A stretch of DNA of 64,000 nucleotides from Pseudooceanicola antarcticus (GCF_900215355.1 NZ_OBEA01000010.1:1-64000), one strand, 5' to 3'. Shown: positions 40,854-50,076, numbered from the stretch's first letter. Notes: generated by a model not told the origin, from the sequence alone. Numbers and translations: made by a program.

Positions 40854-43188
40854 CCGGGTCCGTGGCATCGACCCGGCGCTATTTGACCGCGGCTGGAGCC
40901 GAGTTTCGGGATCCTGGCAGGGGCTTTCCAAGGGCGCGCAGATGGTTCGGGCCGCGCGCGGCTATTCGCCAGCGATCTTCAAGGCTATCTCGAAAGGGGG
41001 CTGCCACACCGGGGTGCAGTTACGGGCGCAGCTCACATATCTCACGACGAAGTCGACCCATATCCTCGACAGCCGCGGCACCCATGACGGGAAGAAGCAG
41101 CTCTCGGAAGCCGAGATCAACCGCGTGGCGCGGCGGTTCGAGAACCAGTGGAACGAGCGCTACAGCCCCAAGCTTGGCCATACGTCGCATCTGCTGATGG
41201 CATTCCCGGTTGGGACCAGGGGTGAAGAGGTGCGCGATATCACCCAGGCGGTCTGCGAGAAGTTCTTTCAAGGTGAGGGGTCGCAATTCGACTATATTGC
41301 TGCAATACACCAAGATCGCGCGCATCCACATGCGCATATCGTTCTGAACCGCCGCAGCAAGGATGGCGAAATGTTCTTTCTCGGGAAGGATCATCACTTC
41401 AACTACGACGCCTTTCGCGAGGCGATGGTCGAGGCGGCCCGGGTTCATGGGATCCGCCTTGAGGCGACGCGTCGTCTGGATCGCGGCGTCACGACCTACC
41501 GCGCCGAGATCGATGAAATCTACAAGGCTCGTGACGAAGGCCGTCCCCCAGTCGAGCGCCAGAGAACCGGTGCTGACCTGGCGGCCGCTCTGGAAACCGT
41601 CCGGCACAACGCTTTGATCTATCGCGGGCTCGCGGCGGATGCGTCCCGTTCGAATTTCGAAGACGTGTCCGAGGCGCTCGAGAGGGCCAGCACCATCCTT
41701 GCCAGTGGCGGTCAGATTCAATCTGACGGAGCCATCTACATGTCCCAAGACGAAGCAGCGTTCGACACGCTGATCACCGAGTTTTCTCAGAACATTCGCC
41801 AGATCGAGGCGGCGATCGACAGGGCGCCGGCGGCCGAGAGGCCGGTGATCGAGCGCAAGCTGACCGACGTTCTGGCCTCGGTCGCGCATTTGAACCCGCT
41901 CGGGGATCGCTCCGCCGCCCTGGTCGATGCCCCATCCCGGGACGGCATCTATGCAAGGCCGAACTTAAGTGAAGAACACCTCGCGCGTCTTGACGATGGA
42001 GAGGTGGCGCCAAAGCTGGCCGAGGCGTTGCAAGGCACGGGCATCGATGCCGAGGCTGTGGCCGCGCGCCTGCGGGAGGGGGCAGGCAATGCCGCATTGG
42101 AGCGCCAGTGGCTGGCACAGGATCTGCAGGGGATTGCCAAAGCAAGCGACCTCGATCTGGAGAAATCTGCGGACCGGGAAGAAGCGCTCAACCGGCTGGA
42201 AGCCTTGCATGTTCGGTTGGGCGATGTTTTGACCGATGTACGCGTCCTGCGCGCGCCAACCGAGGTCGACGAGGCGGATGACGCTGAGGCAGCGCTTGGT
42301 GAGCGGTTGACGACACCTGGGAGTGATCTCGCGCAAGATGGGTCCGACATCTTTGCCCCATCGGAACGGCAGGCGTTCAGGGCGCTGGTGGCGCAGTTCC
42401 ATCGGACGGATTTCGATCATCCGTTCTCCGACGACCCGTCCGTCCGGCGGGCAGGTGCCGTGGAGGTTGAAGAGGCCCGCGCCGCGTTCGACGCCTACGC
42501 GCAGAAATCGCCGCAGCATGCTGAACTGGCCTCGATGGCTTGGGACCAGGCGACTGACAGTCGAATGCCGCAGCAATATGCGGTATCTGAGCAGGACCGC
42601 ACGCTGCATGCTGGCGACATGGACCTCGCCTTGCGGGATCCCTCGGATCATCTCGGTCCGATCACCGAAGAAGTCCGCACCCTCGCCCGCTATCGCACGG
42701 AGATGCCGGATGATGAATTCGGGCAGGCGGTCCAGGACGAAATCAATCACCTTCGTTCGCTCGGCGCGTCGCGGGCCTATATCAGCGAGCGCAGTTTCGA
42801 GATCGAGGACCAGGCGCGACAAGACTACGCCGAGCGCCGGTATCTGGAAGAGACAGCGCCAACCGTCATGGCCTTTGTGCGAAACGCCGACGTCGAGGGC
42901 CCGCTCTCCGAGGCAGAGCGACATGACATCGTCCGGCAGGTCAACGAACGGCTAAGCCCCGACGCAATCGACGCGCTGCGGGTCGGAAACGCAGAAGTCC
43001 TCGATAAGTTCACTGAGGATCCGCTCCGCCAGCTGGAACTCGCTAGAACCTATCTCCAGAGCAGCGAGGTCACTGCGCACGGCCCGGCGATGGAGCGCGT
43101 TCTCGATGCATTGGCGGAAGAACAGATAGAGGCGCAGCGCGCACGCCACGCTTCGGCAGATGGCGAGAAGGGGATCACCCATGGATAA
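40840..43188 (+). CDS. virD2: VirD2-type relaxase
   Basis: 782 residues. An N-terminal relaxase domain (about 40-260) has the metal-binding motif HQDRAHPHAHIVLNRR at 157-172, and QLTYLTTKST near 65-74 with a tyrosine that may do the strand nicking. The C-terminal 500 residues are acidic, helical and family-specific, with ITHG at the end. It nicks oriT, stays bound to the 5' end and is moved by the VirD4/VirB system. ATG 40840 with AGAGGA ahead is used; ATG 40834 is in frame two codons earlier. The stop overlaps the virD4 start. Confidence 0.93.
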   Translation: MARSDRVRGIDPALFDRGWSRVSGSWQGLSKGAQMVRAARGYSPAIFKAISKGGCHTGVQLRAQLTYLTTKSTHILDSRGTHDGKKQLSEAEINRVARRFENQWNERYSPKLGHTSHLLMAFPVGTRGEEVRDITQAVCEKFFQGEGSQFDYIAAIHQDRAHPHAHIVLNRRSKDGEMFFLGKDHHFNYDAFREAMVEAARVHGIRLEATRRLDRGVTTYRAEIDEIYKARDEGRPPVERQRTGADLAAALETVRHNALIYRGLAADASRSNFEDVSEALERASTILASGGQIQSDGAIYMSQDEAAFDTLITEFSQNIRQIEAAIDRAPAAERPVIERKLTDVLASVAHLNPLGDRSAALVDAPSRDGIYARPNLSEEHLARLDDGEVAPKLAEALQGTGIDAEAVAARLREGAGNAALERQWLAQDLQGIAKASDLDLEKSADREEALNRLEALHVRLGDVLTDVRVLRAPTEVDEADDAEAALGERLTTPGSDLAQDGSDIFAPSERQAFRALVAQFHRTDFDHPFSDDPSVRRAGAVEVEEARAAFDAYAQKSPQHAELASMAWDQATDSRMPQQYAVSEQDRTLHAGDMDLALRDPSDHLGPITEEVRTLARYRTEMPDDEFGQAVQDEINHLRSLGASRAYISERSFEIEDQARQDYAERRYLEETAPTVMAFVRNADVEGPLSEAERHDIVRQVNERLSPDAIDALRVGNAEVLDKFTEDPLRQLELARTYLQSSEVTAHGPAMERVLDALAEEQIEAQRARHASADGEKGITHG

Positions 43189-45136
43189 AGGCAAGATTGC
43201 CCTAGGAGTTTTGAGCCTCGTGCTGGTCGGTCTCGCCATGGGCTATGTCGTGGCGACCGGCTTTGTCATGTTCCGCTATGGGCTTTCTCCCTCGCGTTTC
43301 GACGTCACCCTGCTTGCCCGCGAATATCGGGGTCTGTCTCAGTCTGCACCGAAAGACTTCCTCTGGGTGAACCTCATCCTGGGCGGCTTCGCCCTCACAT
43401 CGTTGATGCTGAGCGTCACGCTTCTGGGGGATGCATTGACCCGCTTCGGGACGACGCATTGGCAGACTCGCAGCGAGATGAAGAGGAACGGTTTCTTTGC
43501 CAAGCCCGGCGGCGGCTTCCTTCTGGGCAAGCTCGGCTCCCCGAAATCCAAGCGCCCGTTCCTAGTCTCAAAAACCTTCCCCCACGCGCTGATCGTGGCG
43601 CCTACAGGCCGGGGCAAGGGCGTGGGGTTCGTGATCCCGAACCTGCTGACCTACAAGGGCTCCGCCGTGGTGCTCGACGTGAAAGGCGAGAACTTCCGCG
43701 AGACCTCGCGCTTCCGCGCCAGCATGGGGGACAAGGTTTTCCGCTTCGCGCCGACCGACTGGGACCGACCGACACATCGCTATAATCCGCTGGCGCGCAT
43801 TGCTGCCATGACCAACCCCGACCGGCAGCAGATGGAGCTGAAACTCACCGCGAAGCTCTTTCTGCAGACCGACAATGAAAAGCTGAGCGGGCTTTTAGCC
43901 GGGGGTATCGACCTCTTCGTAGCGGCCGGTCTTCTGGCCTTCGAGCGCGGCGTTCCGACCATCGGCGAGATTTACCGCATCACAGCCTCGGGGGGCGACA
44001 AGCAGAAGGAATACCTGAAGCGTTCGCAGGAGGTGAAGAACAAGTCGGCCAAACTGATCTTCGAGCGTATGGCATCGACCAACAACGACACCCTCACTTC
44101 CTACCTCTCCCTCCTGATGACCTCGGGCCTCGACACCTGGGACAACCGCGCGATCGACGCGGCCACCGCGACCTCTGACTTCTCCTTCCGGGATATCCGT
44201 CGCCGCCCACATGCGATCTATCTTGTGGTCGAATCCGAGATGATCCGCCCGCTTGCCCCGCTGATCCGCCTCTTCTTCTCGGACCTGATTGCCTCGCTGC
44301 AGGCGCGGGAACCCGGCGATGACGAGCCCTGGCCGGTGATGATCATGCTCGACGAGTTCGACCGGCTCGGCAAAATGCCGATCGTCGCTGAGAGCATCAA
44401 AACTCTGCGCTCCTTCGGCGGCAACCTCGCCATCGTCACCCAGACCATCCCTGCGCTGGACGAAATCTATGGCGAGAATACCCGCAGGTCGCTTCAAGGC
44501 GGCGCGGGTGTGAAGCTCTACCTCACCCCGTCAGAGCAGAAGACGATCGAGGAGTTGAGCCAGGCCGTCGGCAAGACCACCAAGCGTGTGGTGACCCGCT
44601 CCCGCGCTGTTGGCCGCAATCCGTTCGAAGGGCGCAGCGTCTCAGAGCGAACCGAGGATACCCCGCTCCTGACAGAGGATGAGGCCCGACGCATGGATCT
44701 CGATGAGGTCATCCTTGTGATCGACGCGCAGATGCCTATCCGCGCGAGAAGGGTGAAGTATTTCGAGGACCCGGCGTTGAAGGTTCTGCACGCCTGTCAA
44801 TCGGGAAGCTTCCCATATCCGGACGAGGACGGCCTGCGGCGGGATCGGCAGATGTCTGAGACCCGGGAAACGGTGGAGAGGTTGAAGCAAGAACTGCAGG
44901 AAGTGCGGGCGGCTGCGGGACCGCGGGAAGTCGGCCACAATGTGCCTAACGCATCGAAAACTGACCCTGTCAGCGCAGCGAAGGCCCGCGGCCGCGCGGC
45001 TCGTGCTGCTGCAAGCGGAGGTGGCCAAGGTCAACTGTCGCTTGATGTTGAGGGCCTAGGTATCACGAACACAGACCGGACAACGCTTGCTTCGGCAGTT
45101 CAGACAACGAGAGCTATCATCGCGGAGCACGGATGA
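43181..45136 (+). CDS. virD4: Type IV coupling protein VirD4/TraG
   Basis: 651 residues. Two N-terminal membrane helices (about 6-28 and 64-86), then the ATPase: Walker A VAPTGRGKGVGF near 140 and Walker B MIMLDEFDRLGK near 388. TraG/VirD4 blocks such as KLFLQTDNEKLSGLLAGGID, SDLIASLQAREPGDDEPWPV and TQTIPALDEIYG are present. It links the relaxosome to the secretion channel in the inner membrane. The C-terminal 90 residues are variable and Ala/Arg-rich. It overlaps virD2 by 8 bp; after its stop 225 bp without genes lead to the mer cassette. Confidence 0.95.
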   Translation: MDKGKIALGVLSLVLVGLAMGYVVATGFVMFRYGLSPSRFDVTLLAREYRGLSQSAPKDFLWVNLILGGFALTSLMLSVTLLGDALTRFGTTHWQTRSEMKRNGFFAKPGGGFLLGKLGSPKSKRPFLVSKTFPHALIVAPTGRGKGVGFVIPNLLTYKGSAVVLDVKGENFRETSRFRASMGDKVFRFAPTDWDRPTHRYNPLARIAAMTNPDRQQMELKLTAKLFLQTDNEKLSGLLAGGIDLFVAAGLLAFERGVPTIGEIYRITASGGDKQKEYLKRSQEVKNKSAKLIFERMASTNNDTLTSYLSLLMTSGLDTWDNRAIDAATATSDFSFRDIRRRPHAIYLVVESEMIRPLAPLIRLFFSDLIASLQAREPGDDEPWPVMIMLDEFDRLGKMPIVAESIKTLRSFGGNLAIVTQTIPALDEIYGENTRRSLQGGAGVKLYLTPSEQKTIEELSQAVGKTTKRVVTRSRAVGRNPFEGRSVSERTEDTPLLTEDEARRMDLDEVILVIDAQMPIRARRVKYFEDPALKVLHACQSGSFPYPDEDGLRRDRQMSETRETVERLKQELQEVRAAAGPREVGHNVPNASKTDPVSAAKARGRAARAAASGGGQGQLSLDVEGLGITNTDRTTLASAVQTTRAIIAEHG

Positions 45137-45361
45137 GTTTCGCAGGAGTTGACGTTCATTCTCCTCGCGGCGAATGTAACTGAAGAGCCCACTTTGACCG
45201 ATGCTGCGTAAAGGATGTATCGCTGCTTTCGAGGGCGGTAGAAAACCTGCTTGATCGCAGCCGCGATGCGGAGGGAAAGCAGCGCCGAGTTGTCGGAACG
45301 CGTGAACCAAAAGGCGATCTAATCGAACGATTCAGCGCTTCACCCCGTCTGCGGCTGCCTC

Positions 45362-45700
45362 TCAAATACTGCGCGGTGCCCAGAGAATAATACCCGCACC
45401 GACAAGGCAAATGACCGCTCCAACTACATCCCATTGATCCGGGCGATGCCCTTCTACGCCCCATAGCCACAGCAGGGACGATACGATGTAAACGCCACCG
45501 TAGACTGCATAGGCGCGGCCCGCCTGATCGGCGGGGCTGAGCGCCAGTAGCCAGGCGAAAGCGGCAAGGGACAGCATGCCCGGTGCCAACCAAAACACGC
45601 TCTTGTCCAGCCGAAACCAGGCCCAGAAAGCAAAGCATCCGGCAATTTCGGCCAGCGCAGCGGCGAAGTAGATAAGAACCGTCTTCATCGGGCCAGACAT
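45362..45700 (-). CDS. YnfA family inner membrane protein
   Basis: 112 residues with four membrane helices ([67 protein letters not shown]). The [17 protein letters not shown] stretch and [10 protein letters not shown] are diagnostic of YnfA (UPF0060), a small transporter family related to SMR proteins. Start at 45700 (MSGPMKT) or 45688. Last gene on the minus-strand mer cassette, 45 bp after the flavoprotein gene; YnfA is often carried with metal resistance genes, role unproven. Confidence 0.85.
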   Translation of the reverse strand: MSGPMKTVLIYFAAALAEIAGCFAFWAWFRLDKSVFWLAPGMLSLAAFAWLLALSPADQAGRAYAVYGGVYIVSSLLWLWGVEGHRPDQWDVVGAVICLVGAGIILWAPRSI

Positions 45701-45744
45701 ACGTTCCGAGGAGGATCGGGTCTATTGCGAAAAATCTTTCAAAT

Positions 45745-47097
45745 TCAGAGAAGCGAGCCCAAATCCGATCCAACACTTGGATAGGCCGCCGTCATCGACT
45801 TAAGTTGCTTGGCCGCCAGGCCCAGCTTGATTGCCAGCCCGAAGAAATTGATCAGTTCGCCGTATTCCGGGCCGAACAGGTGCGCGCCGAGGATCTTGCC
45901 GTTCGACTTGTCCACGAGGACCTTCGCGGCAGCAGAGGTCTCGCCGATCCGGTAGTTCGAATACCAATCGCCAGTGTCGGTGAACCGAACATCGACATCA
46001 TACCCGGCGTCCCTTGCCTCACTTTCCAACATACCGACACGCGCCACTTCCGGGACTGTGAAGACGGCTGTAGGAATACCGGCATAATCCGGTGCGGTCT
46101 GAGTGTCTTTGAGCATGTTGGAGGCCGCGACCTTCCCTTCGATCACTGCGACTGGCGTCAGCGGCATGCCATCGGTGTCGGCGCAATCTCCGGCGGCAAA
46201 GACCGCGCTGTTCGTCGTGCTTTGCAGATGCGGGGCTACAACGATGCCCTTGTCGCTGTAATCAACACCAGCCGCCTCAAGATTCAGATCGGCCAGGGCT
46301 GCCACACGGCCCGCGCCATGCACGACCAGATCGGTTTCGATTGTTCGGGTTTCATCGCCCGACTTCACCTCGACAGTGAATGCTCTACTGGCTTCCGAGA
46401 CCGACACGATTTCGGTTTCGCGCATCAGGTCCACGCCGATACCGCCGCTGCGGTCGATCAGCATTTCGACCAGATCGGGATCGAAGCCGCGTAAGGGCCG
46501 GGCGCCACGATCCACGATGATCGGGTTGGCTCCGGCCCGTGCGGCGATATGCGCAAACTCGAAGGACACGAAGCCGCCACCGATAAAAAGAACCCGATTG
46601 GGAAGGGCCTCCAGGTTGAGGAAATCCGTGCTGTCGATCACGAGATCGGCCCCTGTGAAGCTCAGCGGCCTGGGCATGGCACCGGCGGCCACGAGGAACC
46701 GTTCCGACTGATATGCCGTTCCATCGACCTCCAGCGTGTTGCTTCCCGTGAACCGCGCGGCTCCATGCAGGGTTTCGACGCCGTTGCCCGACAGGCCCTT
46801 TTCCATCTTGTCCGGCACGGGATCGGTGAAGCCACGCTTGTGTGCCATCAGATCGGCCCAGTTGATCGACAGATCACCGGGATCGATCCCCTTGCCCTGC
46901 ATGAGCCGTGCCGCGTCCATGATTTCCGCACCGCGCCGCAGGATTTTCTTTGGATCGCAGCCGCGCAATGCGCAGGTGCCGCCGTAGGGCAGCGCATCGA
47001 CAATGGCGACACGCCATCCTGCCGCGCCACATTTGTTGGCCGCGGCCACGCCCGCCATGCCCGCCCCGATGACGATCAGGTCGTAGTCTTCATTCAT
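45745..47097 (-). CDS. Mer-associated flavoprotein disulfide reductase-like protein
   Basis: 450 residues. FAD-binding DLIVIGAGMAGVAAANKCG at the N terminus, active-site region GGTCALRGCDPKKIL (residues 39-53, with a CALRGC spacing like that of glutathione-reductase-type enzymes), a NAD(P) site LFIGGGFVSFEFAH, and the C-terminal dimerisation domain (TAVFTVPEVARVGMLE, TAAYPSVGSDLGSLL). No C-terminal Cys pair, so it is not a second MerA. Its position after merA in the operon suggests a redox support role, for example thiol recycling during mercury stress. Start ATG 47097. Confidence 0.85.
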   Translation of the reverse strand: MNEDYDLIVIGAGMAGVAAANKCGAAGWRVAIVDALPYGGTCALRGCDPKKILRRGAEIMDAARLMQGKGIDPGDLSINWADLMAHKRGFTDPVPDKMEKGLSGNGVETLHGAARFTGSNTLEVDGTAYQSERFLVAAGAMPRPLSFTGADLVIDSTDFLNLEALPNRVLFIGGGFVSFEFAHIAARAGANPIIVDRGARPLRGFDPDLVEMLIDRSGGIGVDLMRETEIVSVSEASRAFTVEVKSGDETRTIETDLVVHGAGRVAALADLNLEAAGVDYSDKGIVVAPHLQSTTNSAVFAAGDCADTDGMPLTPVAVIEGKVAASNMLKDTQTAPDYAGIPTAVFTVPEVARVGMLESEARDAGYDVDVRFTDTGDWYSNYRIGETSAAAKVLVDKSNGKILGAHLFGPEYGELINFFGLAIKLGLAAKQLKSMTAAYPSVGSDLGSLL

Positions 47098-47119
47098 TCT
47101 CCGGTCCTTGTCCTGATCT

Positions 47120-48550
47120 TCATCCGGCGCAGCAGCTCAACTTTGCCACGTCCATATCGAAGGTTTGCGCCGCCAGCTTCAGCCCTTCCACGGTCGTCAG
47201 ATAGGGGAAGATCGTCTCCCCGAGCGCCTTTGTGGTCATGCCAAACTTCAGCGCCATAACGAGGGTCTGGATCGTATCGGACCCCTCGGGCGCGATGATC
47301 TGGCCGCCAAGCAGCCGGTCGGACTTTCTGTCCGCCACCAGCTTGATCAATCCGCGCGTGTCGCGTGCGGCCAGTGCGCGCGGCACCTGATCGAGCGGTA
47401 CGATGGACGTCTTGACGTCGAGGCCCGCGTCCCGCGCCTGGGCTTCACCGAGACCGACGCCCGCGACCTGCGGGTCGGAAAACACCACCCAGGGCATCGC
47501 GGCGTTGTCGTAGCGATGGTCTTCGCCGAGAACCGCATTTTTGGCCGCGAGCTTTGCACCATAGGCCGCCATATAGACGAACTGGTCGCGGTCGGTCACA
47601 TCGCCTGCGGCATAGATGCCGCGCACCGATGTCTGCATGTCCTCGCCGACGACGATGGACCCACGCGCGTCGGTTTCCACGCCGATTGCGTCCAGGCCCA
47701 TATCTTTGGTATTGGCCCGCCTGCCAGCGGTCGAAACGAGGTGATCCGCCGTCACTTCGACAGGCTTTCCGTTCTGGATCACGCGCAGTGTCACGCCCGC
47801 GTCGTCGCGGCGCACAGTGTCGTAGCTTAACCCGGTCAGAAGAGTGATGCCTTCGGCCTCGAACGCCGCCGCCAATGCCTCCGAGACCTCTGGTTCCGCG
47901 CCGGGCAACAGATGCGAACGGGCGACAAGCGTGACCTTCACGCCCATGCGGCTCATCATCTGGGCCAGCTCCGCGCCGATGTAGCCCGCGCCGATGAAGA
48001 TCAGGCTTTTCGGCAGTACTTCGAGTTCCAGAAGACTGGTGCTGTTGAGCGCGCCGATTTCCTCGATGCCGTCGATGGTCGGCAGAACGGGACGCCCGCC
48101 CGTGGCGATGATGGTCCTCGGTGCTTTCAGGGTTCGCTCACCGACTGTCACGCCACCTTCGATCAGCCGCGCGGGACCGGCGTCGATGTAATCGACATCC
48201 TCATATTCCGGCAGAAGGTCCGCGTATTTCTTCTGGCGCAGGGTCGTGACCAGATCGTCCTTGGACTGAACGAGCGTCTGCCAATCATCCACTTGTGCCC
48301 GTCCCGACAGGCCGGGGAACCGCTTGGCAGCCCCCGCACAGTGCACGGCCTCTGCCGCACGGATCATCGCCTTGGAGGGCACGCATCCCACGTTGACGCA
48401 AGTTCCGCCGATGGTGCCATGTCCTACGAGGGCGACACGCTTTCCGGCATCCGCGCCGGTAATTGCGGCGGAGAACCCCGCCGATCCGGCCCCAAGAACG
48501 ATCAGGTCATAGCCGCCCTGTTCATCGTCGGTTTTGTTCAGGTCTTTCAT
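47120..48550 (-). CDS. merA: Mercuric reductase MerA
   Basis: 476 residues, the short type without the N-terminal metal-binding (NmerA) domain. FAD site DLIVLGAGSAGFSAAI, redox-active GGTCVNVGCVPSK, NAD(P) site LIFIGAGYIGAELAQMMS, and the C-terminal vicinal cysteines KLSCCAG, all required for Hg(II) reduction to Hg(0). Start MKDLNKTDDEQ at 48550 is 1 base after the stop of the upstream 45-codon gene; an upstream ATG (48568) overlaps that gene. Cytoplasmic; receives Hg(II) from MerT/MerF. Confidence 0.95.
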   Translation of the reverse strand: MKDLNKTDDEQGGYDLIVLGAGSAGFSAAITGADAGKRVALVGHGTIGGTCVNVGCVPSKAMIRAAEAVHCAGAAKRFPGLSGRAQVDDWQTLVQSKDDLVTTLRQKKYADLLPEYEDVDYIDAGPARLIEGGVTVGERTLKAPRTIIATGGRPVLPTIDGIEEIGALNSTSLLELEVLPKSLIFIGAGYIGAELAQMMSRMGVKVTLVARSHLLPGAEPEVSEALAAAFEAEGITLLTGLSYDTVRRDDAGVTLRVIQNGKPVEVTADHLVSTAGRRANTKDMGLDAIGVETDARGSIVVGEDMQTSVRGIYAAGDVTDRDQFVYMAAYGAKLAAKNAVLGEDHRYDNAAMPWVVFSDPQVAGVGLGEAQARDAGLDVKTSIVPLDQVPRALAARDTRGLIKLVADRKSDRLLGGQIIAPEGSDTIQTLVMALKFGMTTKALGETIFPYLTTVEGLKLAAQTFDMDVAKLSCCAG

Positions 48551-48551
48551 C

Positions 48552-48689
48552 TCAGCGCGCCTCGCCATGTTCGGGGTCTTTTGGTCTGGCGGCGAGCAGA
48601 TATATGACCGCGCCGATGGCGATCAGCGGTGTCAACATGCCGAGGAGGCCGAAGACCATGCCGGTGGCGGTGCAACATCCCATCATCAT
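48552..48689 (-). CDS. Small mer-operon membrane protein, 45 aa
   Basis: MMMGCCTATGMVFGLLGMLT and a single hydrophobic helix, ending RPKDPEHGEAR. A Cys-Cys pair lies at residues 5-6 next to the membrane helix, as in mercury-ion carriers. Linked by ATGA overlap to the MerF-like gene and 1 bp from merA. No named family recalled. Probably a mercury-handling accessory subunit passing Hg(II) towards MerA. Confidence 0.6.
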   Translation of the reverse strand: MMMGCCTATGMVFGLLGMLTPLIAIGAVIYLLAARPKDPEHGEAR

Positions 48690-49072
48690 AAGAGCGATCC
48701 TTTCTTTTGCGCACGGTTCAGGAGAACCGCGTAGAGTGCTGTGGCGGCGAAAACGCCGATTGTGATCCGTATTGCGAACCTGAATTCGAGAAGAATGATC
48801 AGGATCGACAGGGCCACCGCGAGGCCGGTGGCCCAAAGTTTCGGGGCCGGTCCCGGTTTGCCAGCGCGCAGCCAAAGGGCCTGTGCCACCACGGCGAGGC
48901 TGAAAAACAGCAGCGGGAACAGGGCGTAATCGAGCCAGCCCGTGAGGGCCGACAATCCGACGCCAGCGACGATGACGACCAGAAGCGGTGTAAAGCAGCA
49001 GAGCGCGGCGAAGAGCGCACCGCCAAGCCCCCATTTCAGCAGACGGTCGGAATTTTCAGGTGTGTCAGTCAA
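48686..49072 (-). CDS. MerF-like mercury transporter with extra membrane helices
   Basis: 128 residues from TTG 49072, whose TTGA overlaps the upstream stop. The first 75 residues match MerF: LLKWGLGGALFAALCCFTPL with the CCFTP mercury-binding site and VGLSALTGWLDYALFPLL. Classical MerF is about 80 residues with two helices; here two more helices follow (LWATGLAVALSILIILLEF and ITIGVFAATALYAVLL). It should move Hg(II) across the inner membrane. The start is inferred from coupling, because no good ATG exists. Confidence 0.8.
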   Translation of the reverse strand: MTDTPENSDRLLKWGLGGALFAALCCFTPLLVVIVAGVGLSALTGWLDYALFPLLFFSLAVVAQALWLRAGKPGPAPKLWATGLAVALSILIILLEFRFAIRITIGVFAATALYAVLLNRAQKKGSLL

Positions 49073-49320
49073 GGAGCCGTCTTTCTCTGTGATGGGTCGG
49101 GGCCGGAGGCGCGTTTCATTTGCGAACGACGCAGTGCGCGGACGATCAGGTAGGTCAGACCCGCCAAAACCAGCACGGCAATGCCACTCATTCCAGAGAG
49201 CCAAGCCCCAACGCCGCCGAACAACGCTGCAAGCACGGCAGTTCCGCCGCCGCAGCAGACGACCACGACCGGAGCTGCTATTCCGAAGGCCAGCAGGCCA
49301 CCCATCAGATTGTCACGCAT
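49069..49320 (-). CDS. Small mer-operon membrane protein with CC motif, 83 aa
   Basis: MRDNLMGGLLAFGIAAPVVV followed by VCCGGGTAVLAALFGGVGAW and one more helix (GIAVLVLAGLTYLIVRAL), then a basic Ser/Lys-rich tail. The CCGGG pair inside the first helix resembles the Cys pair of mercury carriers, suggesting another Hg(II) transfer protein. Its start codon is inside a 20-bp tandem duplication that creates an upstream ATG in another frame. Confidence 0.7.
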   Translation of the reverse strand: MRDNLMGGLLAFGIAAPVVVVCCGGGTAVLAALFGGVGAWLSGMSGIAVLVLAGLTYLIVRALRRSQMKRASGPDPSQRKTAP

Positions 49321-49346
49321 TGCAGGAGATTGTCACGCATTGCAGG
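49307..49346. repeat. Perfect 20-bp tandem duplication over a start codon
   Basis: AGATTGTCACGCATTGCAGG occurs at 49307-49326 and again at 49327-49346. On the minus strand it duplicates the sequence around the start ATG of the 83-residue protein. The extra ATG (49340) opens an 11-codon frame ending in TGA. Confidence 0.9.
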
Positions 49347-49350
49347 CGGC

Positions 49351-49653
49351 TCAGGAGGCTGTGTCGGGCAGCACCTGCGCCGGATAGCCATTGGCCGTCA
49401 CCGCGCCGATGATGCTTTCGATGGAAGTTTCGGCGTCATCGTAGGTCACGCTGTAAACACCCTGCCCGTATTCGGGGCCGTCCTCGAATGCGGCGATCTC
49501 GACCGACGGAACACCGCGCATCGAGCTGGCAACAATGAACGAACAGGACGGGCATGTCAGTTCGCTGACGGCGATCTCGACCTGGCGCTCTTCAGCGAGG
49601 GCCGGGGTCGAGAGTGCGACGATGGCCAGGGCGGATAACAGGAGATGCTTCAT
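49351..49653 (-). CDS. merP: Periplasmic mercury-binding protein MerP
   Basis: 100 residues from ATG 49653; a second ATG six bases earlier is too close to the GAGGA ribosome site. Signal peptide MKHLLLSALAIVALSTPALA. The mature HMA-like domain has SELTCPSCSF, a CPSC version of the usual TCxxC mercury site, and VYSVTYDDAETSIESIIGAV. It binds Hg(II) in the periplasm and passes it to MerT. It follows merT by 16 bp. Confidence 0.92.
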   Translation of the reverse strand: MKHLLLSALAIVALSTPALAEERQVEIAVSELTCPSCSFIVASSMRGVPSVEIAAFEDGPEYGQGVYSVTYDDAETSIESIIGAVTANGYPAQVLPDTAS

Positions 49654-49668
49654 GGTCATGGTCCTCGT

Positions 49669-50076
49669 TCAGAATTTCAGGATGAAGGGGGTGATGTAGG
49701 GAAAGATCATGGCGACAGCGACAATCGCGGAAGCGGCCCAGAGGGTTGCGCGCATGATGCGGCGGTCGATGGGGCGGGCGCAGGTGCCATCGGCACAGGC
49801 CTCGGCATCTACAGGCTTGTAAGCCTTGTAGAAGCCGTATCCCAAAAACGCGGCGCTCAGCGCGAAGGTGTACCATTTGTAGGCATAGAGCGCCCCGAGC
49901 TGCGCGATGAACACGCCTGTCACGCCAAAGCTGACCAGCACCAATGGAAGGATGCAGCAAGAAGTCATCGCCAGCGCACCGAGGACGCCGAGGCCGGTCA
50001 CGCCCCATCCCTTGGTGGTTTCGTCGCCAATTTTCTGCGACTGAGATTGCGGAAGTTCCGCCAAATGTTGTTCCAT
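49669..50076 (-). CDS. merT: Mercuric transport protein MerT
   Basis: 135 residues from ATG 50076. Three membrane helices; the first contains the mercury-binding Cys pair in LGALAMTSCCILPLVLVSFG, and the loop after helix two holds ADGTCARP, the second metal-site cysteine region (KPVDAEACADGTCAR). It carries Hg(II) from MerP into the cytoplasm. First gene of the operon, directly under the MerR-type promoter at 50106-50136. Confidence 0.94.
   Translation of the reverse strand: MEQHLAELPQSQSQKIGDETTKGWGVTGLGVLGALAMTSCCILPLVLVSFGVTGVFIAQLGALYAYKWYTFALSAAFLGYGFYKAYKPVDAEACADGTCARPIDRRIMRATLWAASAIVAVAMIFPYITPFILKF

Noticed and set aside
45156-45776. Minus-strand frame of 206 codons next to ynfA
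   Set aside because: Out-of-frame shadow overlapping ynfA; ynfA has a clear family match.
47120-48550. Possible N-terminal mercury-binding domain of MerA
   Set aside because: The protein begins directly with the FAD-binding motif; no TCxxC domain is encoded upstream in frame.
49307-49346. Direct repeats as a CRISPR remnant
   Set aside because: Only two adjacent units with no spacer; a simple tandem duplication.
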